Shown here piece by piece: positions 34,015 to 43,004 of a stretch of DNA of 64,000 nucleotides. The stretch is from assembly GCF_963666015.1 (NCBI RefSeq), contig NZ_OY762555.1:310001-374000 (forward strand), in the 5' to 3' direction. Made by a program: the position numbers and the translations under genes. The notes under the pieces are model-generated. The model was not told where the DNA came from, made no database searches, and was given only the letters and a program-made list of their open reading frames with translations. This DNA comes from an uncultured Sphaerochaeta sp. GTDB taxonomy: Bacteria; Spirochaetota; Spirochaetia; Sphaerochaetales; Sphaerochaetaceae. Numbering within the stretch: position 1 is the first letter of the stretch; the number at the start of each line of letters is the position of its first letter.

Positions 34015-34806
34015 ATGTCAGACTATATGAATGGAACAGGTATTCAGTATCATTTGCATATCAAAGAGGGCGATGTAGGAAGATATGTTATCCTTCCCGG
34101 GGATCCGAAGCGGGTGCCACTGATTGCAAAGTATCTTGATGATGCGTCTCTGGTGGCTGACAGCAGAGAATATGTTACCTATACAGGCTTCCTGGATGGG
34201 GAGAAGGTATCGGTTACCTCTACCGGTATTGGAGGCCCTTCGGCTTCCATTGCAATGGAAGAACTCTTCAAATGCGGAAGTGATACGTTCATCCGTATGG
34301 GTACCTGTGGTGGTATCGCCTTGGAGGTAATGGGCGGCGATGTCGTGATCGCTACCGCTGCAGTAAGAATGGAAGGAACCAGCAGGGAGTATGCACCTAT
34401 AGAGTTTCCCGCTGCAGCAAACTTCGAGGTTGTATCAGCTTTGAAAGAGGCTGCTGACCAACTTGGGAAGAAGAGTCACCTGGGAGTCGTACAGTGTAAG
34501 GACTCTTTCTACGGTCAGCATGATCCTTCCCTGATGCCGGTCAGCTATGATTTGATAAACAAATGGGAAGCTTGGAAACGTCTTGGTGTCTTGGCAAGCG
34601 AGATGGAGAGTGCTGCTCTCTTCGTGGTTGCTGCACACTTGGGTGTTCGCTGTGGTAGTGATTTCTTCGTGGTGGGTAATCAGGAGCGTGAACTTCTGGG
34701 TATGGAGAACCCTAAGCTTCACGATACAGAAGATGCCATACGGGTAACAATCCAAGGGGTTCGGAATCTGATCAAAAAAGACAAGGCGAAGACGAGCAAA
34801 CCCTAG
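34015..34806 (+). CDS. udp: Uridine phosphorylase
   Basis: A 263-residue NP-I family nucleoside phosphorylase that splits uridine to uracil and ribose-1-phosphate. It shows the phosphate loop [37 protein letters not shown] and [13 protein letters not shown] (ribose-binding Glu-Met-Glu). The Arg of FIRMGT binds phosphate. GGGAGG lies a few bases before ATG 34015. The released uracil could be salvaged by the upp product at 11.5-12.5 kb. The last 35 bases overlap the convergent unknown gene. Confidence 0.93.
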   Translation: MSDYMNGTGIQYHLHIKEGDVGRYVILPGDPKRVPLIAKYLDDASLVADSREYVTYTGFLDGEKVSVTSTGIGGPSASIAMEELFKCGSDTFIRMGTCGGIALEVMGGDVVIATAAVRMEGTSREYAPIEFPAAANFEVVSALKEAADQLGKKSHLGVVQCKDSFYGQHDPSLMPVSYDLINKWEAWKRLGVLASEMESAALFVVAAHLGVRCGSDFFVVGNQERELLGMENPKLHDTEDAIRVTIQGVRNLIKKDKAKTSKP

Positions 34807-35173
34807 CATGTTTCTTTACCTGCAAAATTGCTTCCAAACTGAAAGGCAGGACATTTGTTCCTGCCTTTCCCAGCTCACAGAAACAGTGACTTGCATGGTA
34901 GAGTTCATAGGTTCCTGAGAAGGGGTAGTGTTTTCCTCTTGCTCCCAAGGTACCGAAGAGTGGAAGCAGATGGGTGGGATCCACTGCAATGAGATTGTTC
35001 ATGGTATAGGGAAAAGAGAGCAGCAAATCAATTGAATGGGGTAATAGTAGGTAATCGAGAATGCACCCACCCGAATTTGAAACTTTCAAGTAGTAGTGTG
35101 CAAGCAGTCGATAGGCATCCTGTGCATTGCTGAAGAGCCTTGTGGTACTATGTTTCTGAATTCTCCCGTACAT
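34772..35173 (-). CDS. Unknown 133-residue protein
   Basis: Unrecognised. A perfect ribosome site AAGGAGG lies 6 bases before ATG 35173, which supports a real gene. The sequence holds [39 protein letters not shown] and a Cys/His-containing helix ([17 protein letters not shown]). It ends with a short basic/Cys tail that overlaps the udp gene. No signal peptide. It sits 47 bases downstream of the second GIY-YIG-like gene and is probably cotranscribed with it. Confidence 0.6.
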   Translation of the reverse strand: MYGRIQKHSTTRLFSNAQDAYRLLAHYYLKVSNSGGCILDYLLLPHSIDLLLSFPYTMNNLIAVDPTHLLPLFGTLGARGKHYPFSGTYELYHASHCFCELGKAGTNVLPFSLEAILQVKKHARVCSSSPCLF

Positions 35174-35220
35174 GATATTCCTCCTTATGTTTCATTAAGA
35201 GGGACATCAAGAGATATGCT

Positions 35221-35535
35221 TCAATAAAGCAATTTTCCTTGCGTTACCAGTAGTGTTTCTTGTGCAGCGAGCAGTCCATCCAAGTCATCATCCTCATCAG
35301 CGGTCACCAATACCCTGATGGTAAATACTTCCAGACCAATATGCTCATATGCTTCCTGGAGAGCTGTATGCTCAAATGTTCCAAGATCAAGACGAAACCG
35401 TATAGATCGTATATCTTCTGCCAAATGTTCGCTGGTAATCAGATGTACCATCCCATTATGAAGATTCTCAATACAGAGAATCCCCCGTTTGGCTTCGTTG
35501 GTGTAAAGATGGGCGTGTCGCGTATGCATATCCAT
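35221..35535 (-). CDS. Second small GIY-YIG-like protein
   Basis: A 104-residue protein with the same plan as the product of 33145-33483. A strand RGILCIENLHNGMVHLI (GIY replaced by GIL) is followed by HLAEDIRSIRFRLDLGTFEHTALQEAYEHIG and the strand FTIRVLVTADEDDDLDGLLA. The N-x-x-N-G turn after the first strand is the family feature. An Arg within RFRLDLG is kept. A modest ribosome site (AGGA) lies 8 bases upstream of the first ATG. Probably a non-catalytic relative; function unknown. Confidence 0.6.
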   Translation of the reverse strand: MDMHTRHAHLYTNEAKRGILCIENLHNGMVHLITSEHLAEDIRSIRFRLDLGTFEHTALQEAYEHIGLEVFTIRVLVTADEDDDLDGLLAAQETLLVTQGKLLY

Positions 35536-35678
35536 GGCTACATCCTAGCAAAAATAAGGGGAAGGGTATAGAATTGCGGTGATTTCTTTTGGCTGTAAGG
35601 GGACAAAAATAGCCGGATGGACAAAAATTGATAAATAGGTTGAAATTTTATGTTCATTGCACGATAATTCCCTAAAGT

Positions 35679-35707
35679 TTGGCATTATTTGCGTATTAAG
35701 GCACAAT
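35679..35707 (+). promoter_or_regulatory. Promoter of the V-ATPase operon
   Basis: TTGGCA (35679-35684) and CACAAT (35702-35707) at 17-base spacing, 50 bases before the atpE start and within a 220-base gene-free, AT-rich stretch. Confidence 0.6.
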
Positions 35708-35756
35708 CCAAACATTTCGTGACCTATTGGAACTCAAGGACAAGGTAGGAATTCAG

Positions 35757-36359
35757 ATGGCTCAACAGATTCAAGATTTGGTTGCTTCCATCCGTAAGGA
35801 TGGGATAGAGGCTGCCCAGAAAGAGGCTGATCAGATTATTGCTGATGCAAAGGCTGATGCTGCAGCATTGGTGGAAAAGGCCCGCAAAGAGGCTGCTCGG
35901 GAAATAGAGAAGGCTCACAAAGAGATACAGACGCGGGACCAGAGTGCAATCAGCAGTCTTCAGCAGGCTAGCAGGGATGTACTGCTTTCCCTGAAGAAGG
36001 CCATTCAAGCAGAATTGGACAGGATTCTTGCAACTGATATTGAGAAAGCCTATTCCAGCAAGGAACTTGTCAATGTGATTATTAAGGTTGTTTCCTCCCT
36101 TTCCGATATTGGGGAAAAAGAACTACAGCTGAGCAAGAAAGATTTCGATCAGCTTGCAACATCCCTGAAAAAGGAACTTGGTGATGAACTCAAGAAAGGT
36201 CTTGAGATCAAGGCAGTTCCTTCCGCGAGATCTGGGTTCAGGGTGAGTGAGAAGGATGGTTCGGCATTCTACGATTTCAGTGCAGAGGAGACTGCGGAAC
36301 TGCTACGTCCGTTCCTCTCTCCTTCCATCCAGGACATCGTTTTCAAAGCGGAACAATAA
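35757..36359 (+). CDS. atpE: V-type ATPase subunit E (peripheral stalk)
   Basis: A 200-residue stalk subunit. The long N-terminal helix (residues 10-80: EAAQKEADQIIADAKADAAALVEKARKEA and on, Ala/Lys/Glu heptads) and the small C-terminal domain (FRVSEKDGSAFYDFSAEETAELLRPFL) are typical of NtpE/AtpE of bacterial V-ATPases. ATG 35757 with TAGG 7 bases upstream is preferred to TTG 35727. First gene of the seven-gene operon; no separate subunit G gene is present, although E usually pairs with G. Confidence 0.9.
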   Translation: MAQQIQDLVASIRKDGIEAAQKEADQIIADAKADAAALVEKARKEAAREIEKAHKEIQTRDQSAISSLQQASRDVLLSLKKAIQAELDRILATDIEKAYSSKELVNVIIKVVSSLSDIGEKELQLSKKDFDQLATSLKKELGDELKKGLEIKAVPSARSGFRVSEKDGSAFYDFSAEETAELLRPFLSPSIQDIVFKAEQ

Positions 36360-36368
36360 GGAGTTGTC

Positions 36369-36902
36369 GTGGCTTCCTACTATTATTTGGTAGCAACGTT
36401 ACCTTCCTTACGGTATGACGGAGTGCTTCCCTTCACAACTGATACCTTTCTGTCGCTTTGCAAGAATCAGGTATGCAGTGCACATTACCTCCTTTTAGAG
36501 CAGGCGATTACTGGTGTAGCATCCTCGCATCATTTTCTTTCCCAGTACCAACATTTTGCAGGTATGGTGAAAAAGGAGTTGACTGAGGCAAGAAGCAGGA
36601 AACTTTCTCTCTCTGACCCTACCTACCGAAATGATGGGGACAAAGAAGCCAAAATCAGTGATACTGTACGTCAGGCTCTCTCCAGTGATGACGTATTACA
36701 AGCTGAAATGTTGCTGATCAGACTACATTGGAGCTACCTGGATGACCTAAGTGCTCTTCATACATTTGATATTGAAGGGTTGCTTTCGTATGTGTTGAAA
36801 CTGAAAATGTTGCAAAGAAAAAGTCTTTTTTCCCGAGAGGAAGGAAATGCTGAGTTCAAGCGTCTCTTTTCCAATATTCAGACTGAGATTGAGAACAATT
36901 AG
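36369..36902 (+). CDS. DUF2764 V-ATPase-associated protein (possible subunit C role)
   Basis: A 177-residue helical protein starting with GTG 36369 after AAGGAG. N-terminal YYYLVATLPSLRYDGVLPFT is the DUF2764 signature, a family found in V-ATPase operons of spirochaetes and Bacteroidetes. It sits where the subunit C gene stands in other operons, and subunit C is otherwise missing, so it may replace it as rotor adaptor (inference). The stop shares a base with the region upstream of atpA. Confidence 0.85.
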   Translation: MASYYYLVATLPSLRYDGVLPFTTDTFLSLCKNQVCSAHYLLLEQAITGVASSHHFLSQYQHFAGMVKKELTEARSRKLSLSDPTYRNDGDKEAKISDTVRQALSSDDVLQAEMLLIRLHWSYLDDLSALHTFDIEGLLSYVLKLKMLQRKSLFSREEGNAEFKRLFSNIQTEIENN

Positions 36903-36913
36903 TGGAGTTGGAT

Positions 36914-38671
36914 ATGGCAAATACAAGTGGGCGTGTCTTAGGCGTCAACGGGAATATGGTAACCGTCGAGTTCGACAGTGCTATTGCAAAGAATGAAGTC
37001 GGATATATCCATGTTGGTGAAGATCGCCTCAAGGGTGAGGTAATCCGCATCAATGGGAATACCGCTTCCCTGCAGGTTTTCGAAATGACTGGTGGAATCC
37101 GCGTTGGGGATACCGTTGAGTTCTCCGGTGAGATGTTGAGTGTTGCCTTGGGACCAGGGCTCTTGCAGCAGATCTATGATGGTTTACAGAACCCCCTTCC
37201 TGAACTCGCAAAACAGTGTGGGTTCTTTCTCCAACGTGGGGTGTATCTTGATGCAATTCCCAACAATGATTGGGAGTTCACTCCTGTTGCGAAGGTGGGA
37301 GACAGACTCCGCCCCGGCGATACATTCGGTACTGTTCCAGAAGGCCTGTTCACCCATCAAATCATGATCCCATTTAATCTTGCAGACACAGATTGGAAGG
37401 TTGTAAGCATCAACGAAAAGGGTAGTTATAGTGTACGTGATACCATTTGTACTGTAGAGGATACAAAAGGTAACAAGAAAGAACTTTCCATGATCTTCAC
37501 CTGGCCGGTCAAGAAAGCAATCAAACTGTATGAGGAGCGTCTACGCCCCGATGAAACTTTGGTCACCAAAATTAGGATCATCGATACCTTCCTACCTGTC
37601 GCAAAGGGCGGTACCTACTGTACTCCTGGTCCCTTTGGTGCAGGAAAGACTGTTCTCCAGCATATGACCAGTCGTAATGCAGATGTGGATATCGTAATTA
37701 TTGCTGCATGTGGAGAAAGAGCCGGTGAGGTAGTTGAGGTGCTCAAGGAGTTCCCTGAGCTTGTTGATCCGAAGACCGGTCGTTCTTTGATGGAACGTAC
37801 CATCATCATCTGTAATACCTCTTCCATGCCGGTAGCAAGCCGTGAGGCTTCCGTATACACCGCTGTGACACTCGCTGAGTACTACAGACAGATGGGACTC
37901 AGTGTCCTGCTCTTGGCTGACTCCACCAGTCGTTGGGCGCAGGCAATGCGTGAGATGAGTGGTCGTCTTGAAGAGATTCCTGGTGAAGAAGCATTCCCAG
38001 CTTATCTTGAGAGCCGTATTGCAGAATTCTATGAGAGAGCTGGAAAGGTACGTCTACGTGATGGTCGTATCGGCTCGGTAACCATTGGAGGAACCGTCAG
38101 TCCTGCTGGTGGCAACTTCGAGGAGCCGGTAACCCAAGCTACACTCAAGGTTGTTGGAGCTTTCCATGGCTTGAGCCGTGAACGTAGTGATGCACGCAAA
38201 TATCCTGCAATCGATCCGCTCACTTCCTGGTCGAAATATGAGGGTATCATCAAACAGGCAAAGGTTGAGTATGCCCGCAATATCCTGAGAAGGGGTAATG
38301 AGGTCAACCAGATGATGAAAGTTGTTGGTGAAGAGGGAACCTCGGTTTCAGACTATATCACCTATCAGAAAAGTGAGTTGATCGATGCTTTCTACTTACA
38401 GCAGAACTCCTTTGACCCAGTCGATGCTTCGGTCCCACCTGAAAGACAGAAACATACCTTCGAGGTACTGTTCAAGGTGCTTGCGACTGAGTTTGATCTA
38501 GAAGATAAGAAACATGTGCGTTCTTTCTTTAACACGCTTAGACAGAAGTTCCTTGACTGGAACAATGTTGAAACGAAGAGCGAGCGCTTCACACAGATAG
38601 AAGGGGAGATTCTTGCCCTGTACCAGGGGAAACAACGTAGTGTTGATCCTGATGCTGAGCAGTTGATCTAA
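36914..38671 (+). CDS. atpA: V-type ATPase catalytic subunit A
   Basis: A 585-residue catalytic subunit. The P-loop [11 protein letters not shown] lies at about residue 240; [57 protein letters not shown] and [20 protein letters not shown] (the non-homologous insert lies before the P-loop) are all present. ATP hydrolysis or synthesis occurs at the A/B interface. ATG 36914 is preferred to GTG 36902 because GGAG lies 6 bases upstream. Confidence 0.97.
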   Translation: MANTSGRVLGVNGNMVTVEFDSAIAKNEVGYIHVGEDRLKGEVIRINGNTASLQVFEMTGGIRVGDTVEFSGEMLSVALGPGLLQQIYDGLQNPLPELAKQCGFFLQRGVYLDAIPNNDWEFTPVAKVGDRLRPGDTFGTVPEGLFTHQIMIPFNLADTDWKVVSINEKGSYSVRDTICTVEDTKGNKKELSMIFTWPVKKAIKLYEERLRPDETLVTKIRIIDTFLPVAKGGTYCTPGPFGAGKTVLQHMTSRNADVDIVIIAACGERAGEVVEVLKEFPELVDPKTGRSLMERTIIICNTSSMPVASREASVYTAVTLAEYYRQMGLSVLLLADSTSRWAQAMREMSGRLEEIPGEEAFPAYLESRIAEFYERAGKVRLRDGRIGSVTIGGTVSPAGGNFEEPVTQATLKVVGAFHGLSRERSDARKYPAIDPLTSWSKYEGIIKQAKVEYARNILRRGNEVNQMMKVVGEEGTSVSDYITYQKSELIDAFYLQQNSFDPVDASVPPERQKHTFEVLFKVLATEFDLEDKKHVRSFFNTLRQKFLDWNNVETKSERFTQIEGEILALYQGKQRSVDPDAEQLI

Positions 38672-38681
38672 GGGGTTGCAG

Positions 38682-39986
38682 ATGCAGAAAGTCTATTCAA
38701 AAATTGAATCCATTGTAGGAAACGTCATCACCGTGCGTGCCGTTGGGGTAAGCAACAGTGAACTTGCCATTGTCACCACTGAAGGTGAACAGAGTTATGC
38801 GAGTGTCATCAAGCTTGATGATGATCTGGTCTCTTTGCAGGTATTCAGCGGTGCACAGGGAATATCCACCGGTGATCAGGTGCGATTCCTTGGCGTTCCG
38901 ATGCGTGTCTCATATACTGAGAACCTTCTCGGTCGTGTATTTGATGGTACCGGCAATCCTCGTGACAATGGACCTTCACTATCAGACAATATGATTGATA
39001 TCGGTGGTCCTGCGGTAAATCCTGCAAAGCGTATCATTCCTCGTAACATGATCAGAACGGGTATCCCGATGATTGATGTGTTCAATACCTTGGTTGAGAG
39101 TCAGAAACTTCCCATTTTCAGTGTCAGTGGTGAGCCTTACAACCCACTGCTTGCGAGAATTGCCATGCAGGCTGAAGTTGACCTGATCGTTCTTGGAGGC
39201 ATGGGCCTCAAGTACGATGACTATCTCTTTTTCAAGGATACTTTGGAGAGTAGTGGTGCAATGAGTCGAACGATCATGTTCATTCACACTGCAAGTGATC
39301 CAACAGTTGAATGTATGTTGGTCCCTGATATGGCTCTTGCTGTTGCTGAGCGTTTTGCACAGGATGGCAAGAAGGTACTTGTACTCCTTACCGATATGAC
39401 CAACTTTGCTGACTCCATGAAAGAGATGGCCATTACCATGGATCAAGTTCCTTCGAACAGAGGTTATCCCGGTGACCTCTATAGTTCCCTTGCTTCTCGT
39501 TATGAGAAGGCAGTTGACTTTGAGGGTGCAGGATCTGTAACCATTCTTGCGGTAACCACCATGCCTGGTGATGATGTTACGCACCCGGTTCCTGATAATA
39601 CCGGGTATATCACCGAAGGTCAGTACTATCTGAAGGGTGGAAGAATCGAGCCATTTGGGTCGTTGAGTCGACTCAAGCAGCAGGTCAACAAGGACACCAG
39701 AGATGACCATCGTGCTTTGATGGATGGTATGATCAAACTGTATGCATCATACAAGGAGTCACTGGAAAAGAAATCCATGGGCTTCAATATGACCGATTGG
39801 GATGAGAAACTGCTCAAGTATGGTCGATTGTTTGAAAGCAAATTGATGGATTTGAGTGTAAATATCCCTCTTGAGGGAGCACTGGACTTGGGATGGGAGA
39901 TTCTCAGTGACTGTTTCGAGCCAAATGAAACAGGATTGAAGAGTGATTTGATTCTGAGTCGCTGGCCCAAGAAGTTGAAAGACTAA
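38682..39986 (+). CDS. atpB: V-type ATPase subunit B (non-catalytic)
   Basis: A 434-residue nucleotide-binding subunit without a functional P-loop. It shows [72 protein letters not shown] and [25 protein letters not shown] 38682 has AAGGGG 6 bases upstream. A 242-residue antisense open frame here is a shadow. Confidence 0.97.
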   Translation: MQKVYSKIESIVGNVITVRAVGVSNSELAIVTTEGEQSYASVIKLDDDLVSLQVFSGAQGISTGDQVRFLGVPMRVSYTENLLGRVFDGTGNPRDNGPSLSDNMIDIGGPAVNPAKRIIPRNMIRTGIPMIDVFNTLVESQKLPIFSVSGEPYNPLLARIAMQAEVDLIVLGGMGLKYDDYLFFKDTLESSGAMSRTIMFIHTASDPTVECMLVPDMALAVAERFAQDGKKVLVLLTDMTNFADSMKEMAITMDQVPSNRGYPGDLYSSLASRYEKAVDFEGAGSVTILAVTTMPGDDVTHPVPDNTGYITEGQYYLKGGRIEPFGSLSRLKQQVNKDTRDDHRALMDGMIKLYASYKESLEKKSMGFNMTDWDEKLLKYGRLFESKLMDLSVNIPLEGALDLGWEILSDCFEPNETGLKSDLILSRWPKKLKD

Positions 39987-39995
39987 GGAGTCGAG

Positions 39996-40607
39996 ATGGC
40001 CGTCAAACTGACCAAGAACGAACAGAAACTCCAAAAGGACAGATTGAAGCAATACCAACGGTATCTGCCGACACTACAACTGAAAAAACAACAGTTGCAG
40101 ATGGTAATCAGGCAAATTTCTGCTGAGGTGGCTTCACTGAAGAAAAAGCAGGAGGCGCTCGTTCAGGACATGCAGACGTGGATTGCTGTGTATCATGAGA
40201 ATACCGCATTCGCTTCTGAACTGAAGGTTGAAAAGCTCATCAAGATAGACAAGGTGGTTAAAGCAAAAGGCAATATTGCCGGTGTGACCATTCCTGTATT
40301 CAAGGAACTGACCTTTGTTCCCATATCCTATAACCTTGCTGACTATCCTCTTTGGGTGGACAAGGGATTGGAGAGCCTTCGTGACTTGGCGCGTTATGAT
40401 GCCTTGATCGCAACACTGGAACAACAGGTGAGACTCCTTGAAAAGGAGTTGAGAACCACCAGTCAACGGGTGAATCTTTTCGAGAAGGTGAAGATACCTG
40501 AGGCAAAGGATAATATCCGTCGGATTGCCATTTACCTGGGTGATCAGCAGACTGCTGCTGTAGTTCGTGGTAAGATCGCCAAGAAAAAGCTGATGCAGGG
40601 GGCATGA
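39996..40607 (+). CDS. atpD: V-type ATPase subunit D (central stalk)
   Basis: A 203-residue coiled-coil rotor shaft. It has an N-terminal helix LTKNEQKLQKDRLKQYQRYLPTLQLKKQQLQ and a C-terminal helix with LEKELRTTSQRVNLFEKVKIPEAKDNIRRIAIYLGDQQ, the family hallmark. AAGGAG lies 5 bases before ATG 39996. No subunit F gene is found in the operon. Confidence 0.95.
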   Translation: MAVKLTKNEQKLQKDRLKQYQRYLPTLQLKKQQLQMVIRQISAEVASLKKKQEALVQDMQTWIAVYHENTAFASELKVEKLIKIDKVVKAKGNIAGVTIPVFKELTFVPISYNLADYPLWVDKGLESLRDLARYDALIATLEQQVRLLEKELRTTSQRVNLFEKVKIPEAKDNIRRIAIYLGDQQTAAVVRGKIAKKKLMQGA

Positions 40608-40608
40608 G

Positions 40609-42447
40609 ATGATTGTACCAATGAAAAAGGCCTACATCGTCGTTCAGGCACATAATGGCCGTACCATGCTCAGGGATCTCAGAAAAGGTGGTCTGCTCCA
40701 TATAACCAAAGAACAGGTCCAGACTCAAAAGATTGAACAGCTCCAAAAGCGTTATGACCAAATATACGGCTTACGGAATGTCATTCTTGATCTACAAGAC
40801 AAAAAGCATATGCCTTCCCAGAGTGAGGTCTCTGATGAAGTATTTTATGAGATTCTTGAACGCTATCAAGGACTTTTAGAGACAAGAGATACCCTCAAAG
40901 AGGAAATCAAGGCTGACTCAGCACAGATTGAAGAGCTGAAGGAGTGGGGTGATTTCGACCCTGAGGAAGTGAGACAGCTGTCCCGTGAAGGGATTGCGTT
41001 GCATTTCTATACCCTTTCCAAGAAGGACTTGAAGAATCTGGATTCTTCAATCCAATATCTTGAGCTCTCTCCTGTTGCCGGACAGATGGCTATTGCAACC
41101 ATAGGGGAAATACTCGACGCATCAGTTCCAGCCAAACCCTTTACACTTAGTGAACATGGTCTTGGCTTTCTACAGCACAGGAAGGATTCAGATGAGAGTC
41201 GCCTAAAGGATGTAGTCAACTCTCTCAAGGAGGCAGGTACCTATCTTGATGCTTTTTCCTTCCAATTGAATAAGCTTGAGATGGCCATGCGCTTTGAGGA
41301 GGTTGGGGAACAGCTTGAAGGGGGAGAGGATCTGGTTTGGCTGTCGGGTTATCTTCCAGAGACGAAGGCCAACGACTTCACATCCCTTGCCAAGCAGAAG
41401 GGTTGGGCTTATCAGTTGGATGAAGTCAATGAAGAAGATACTCCACCAACCTTGATCAAGTATCCAAAGGGAGTGGGAATCATCAAGCCCGTGTTTGATA
41501 TTCTGGGAACTGTTCCAGGTTATCGTGAGAATGATGTCAGTACCTGGTTTCTGTTGTTCTTCACCTTGTTTTTTGCGATGATCATCGGTGATGCGGGCTA
41601 TGGTACAATTTTCTTGGCAACAGCCGTGCTATTGCATGCAAAAGCAAAGAAAGCCAATACCATGGTCATGCTGCTCTATGTGCTAAGTATTGCAACAATT
41701 ATATGGGGATCCTTGACAGGCACCTGGTTCGGATCGAAGGAAATCCTTTTGGCAGTTCCATTCCTCCAGACATTGGTGATTCCATCTATATCAAACTATC
41801 CTGAACTTTTTGGCTTGAGTGCCAGTACAGCTCAGAATACGGTCATGAAGTTTTGTTTCATCATTGGAACGGTTCAACTCAGTTTGGCTTGCATTCTCAA
41901 TGTAATCCATAAGATACCCAAAAAGGACTTGAGCTTTGTTGCTGATATTGGTTGGTTGATGGATATCCTTGCTCTTTATTTTGTTGTGCTTCAATTGGTT
42001 ATTGGAGAACCTGCAAACTTGACGTATGTTGCATCAGTGGTTGGGCTTGGGTTCCTCTTGGTGGTAGTCTTTGGATCACAAGGTCCTGGAATCAAATTTG
42101 GAAAGGGACTTTCCAGTGGGTTGGGTGGTTTTTTCACCACCTTCCTCAATACCATCAGCGCATTTTCAAATATCATGAGTTATATCCGCTTGTTTGCTGT
42201 TGGAATGGCTTCTGTTGCCATTGCACAGAGTTTCAACAGTATGGCAGGTGGAATGCTCAGTGGATTTGCACTTGTTGCTGGTATCTTGGTTCTGGTAATC
42301 GGGCACTCCTTGAACATTGTAATGGGGCTGCTTAGTGTAGTGGTGCACGGTGTGCGCTTGAATCTATTGGAGTTCTCTGGTCAGCTCGGTATGGAGTGGA
42401 CTGGGATCGCATATGAACCGTTTACTCAAACGGTAGAAGAAAACTGA
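40609..42447 (+). CDS. atpI: V-type ATPase membrane subunit I (a-subunit)
   Basis: A 612-residue stator subunit. A cytoplasmic N-terminal half (about residues 1-300, coiled coils) is followed by about seven or eight transmembrane helices beginning at VSTWFLLFFTLFFAMIIGDAGYG. The essential ion-channel Arg is R527 in MSYIRLFAVGMASVAIAQSF. ATG 40609 shares the GATG junction with atpD; ATG 40621 is an alternative start. The C-terminal helix GVRLNLLEFSGQLGMEWTG is typical. Confidence 0.95.
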   Translation: MIVPMKKAYIVVQAHNGRTMLRDLRKGGLLHITKEQVQTQKIEQLQKRYDQIYGLRNVILDLQDKKHMPSQSEVSDEVFYEILERYQGLLETRDTLKEEIKADSAQIEELKEWGDFDPEEVRQLSREGIALHFYTLSKKDLKNLDSSIQYLELSPVAGQMAIATIGEILDASVPAKPFTLSEHGLGFLQHRKDSDESRLKDVVNSLKEAGTYLDAFSFQLNKLEMAMRFEEVGEQLEGGEDLVWLSGYLPETKANDFTSLAKQKGWAYQLDEVNEEDTPPTLIKYPKGVGIIKPVFDILGTVPGYRENDVSTWFLLFFTLFFAMIIGDAGYGTIFLATAVLLHAKAKKANTMVMLLYVLSIATIIWGSLTGTWFGSKEILLAVPFLQTLVIPSISNYPELFGLSASTAQNTVMKFCFIIGTVQLSLACILNVIHKIPKKDLSFVADIGWLMDILALYFVVLQLVIGEPANLTYVASVVGLGFLLVVVFGSQGPGIKFGKGLSSGLGGFFTTFLNTISAFSNIMSYIRLFAVGMASVAIAQSFNSMAGGMLSGFALVAGILVLVIGHSLNIVMGLLSVVVHGVRLNLLEFSGQLGMEWTGIAYEPFTQTVEEN

Positions 42448-42478
42448 TCGTTGTTTGGTAACAACTAAGGAGAAACAC

Positions 42479-42916
42479 ATGGGAAACTTGGAATTTATTG
42501 GATTGGCATGTGCATTGGCTCTCTCGGCTCTTGGGTCGGGTCTTGGCGCTGGCGCTGCTGCCCAGGCAGCAGTTGGTGGTTGGAAGAAGTGCTACGCGAA
42601 CGGTAAACCTGCTCCGTTCATCATGGTTGCATTTGCCGGTGCTCCGCTTACCCAGACCATTTACGGGTTCCTCTTGATGAACTTCATTGCTGCAGCTATT
42701 GCCGCAGGTGCCTCATCAACCCTGGCATTGGGTGTTGGTGTGTTCGGTGGTGCCGCTATCGGGCTCTCTGCATGGATGCAGGGAAAGACTGCAGCTTGCG
42801 CATGTGATGCACTAGCTGAGACTGGAAAGGGTACTGCTAACTACTTCATCGTTATCGGTATTGTTGAGACAGTTGCTCTCTTCACTTTGGTCTTCAGTTT
42901 GCTTGCCTTGCAATAA
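42479..42916 (+). CDS. atpK: V-type ATPase rotor ring subunit K
   Basis: A 145-residue four-helix proteolipid (duplicated two-helix hairpin). The ion-carrying Glu is E130 in IGIVETVALF. T58-Q59 (APLTQTIYGF) and Q101 (AWMQGKT) match T64, Q65, Q110 and E139 of the Na+-binding E. hirae NtpK, with the same 29-residue Q-to-E spacing. This suggests Na+ rather than H+ coupling. AAGGAG lies 6 bases before ATG 42479; the frame is open to GTG 42455. Last gene before the terminator. Confidence 0.95.
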   Translation: MGNLEFIGLACALALSALGSGLGAGAAAQAAVGGWKKCYANGKPAPFIMVAFAGAPLTQTIYGFLLMNFIAAAIAAGASSTLALGVGVFGGAAIGLSAWMQGKTAACACDALAETGKGTANYFIVIGIVETVALFTLVFSLLALQ

Positions 42917-42948
42917 GCAGATTACCGAACAACGGTTCACAAATAGAG

Positions 42949-42976
42949 ATGGGCACCCAAACGGGTGTCCATTTTG
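42949..42976 (+). terminator. Terminator of the V-ATPase operon
   Basis: Stem ATGGGCACCC / GGGTGTCCAT (one G-U pair) with loop AAAC, followed by TTTTG, 32 bases after the atpK stop. Confidence 0.8.
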
Positions 42977-43004
42977 TAATAAATCGAATGATAGTAAGTG
43001 ATAT

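Noticed and set aside
38982..39710. 242-codon open frame on the minus strand within atpB
   Set aside because: Shadow of the well-conserved V-ATPase B gene; His/Thr/Arg-rich composition typical of an antisense frame.
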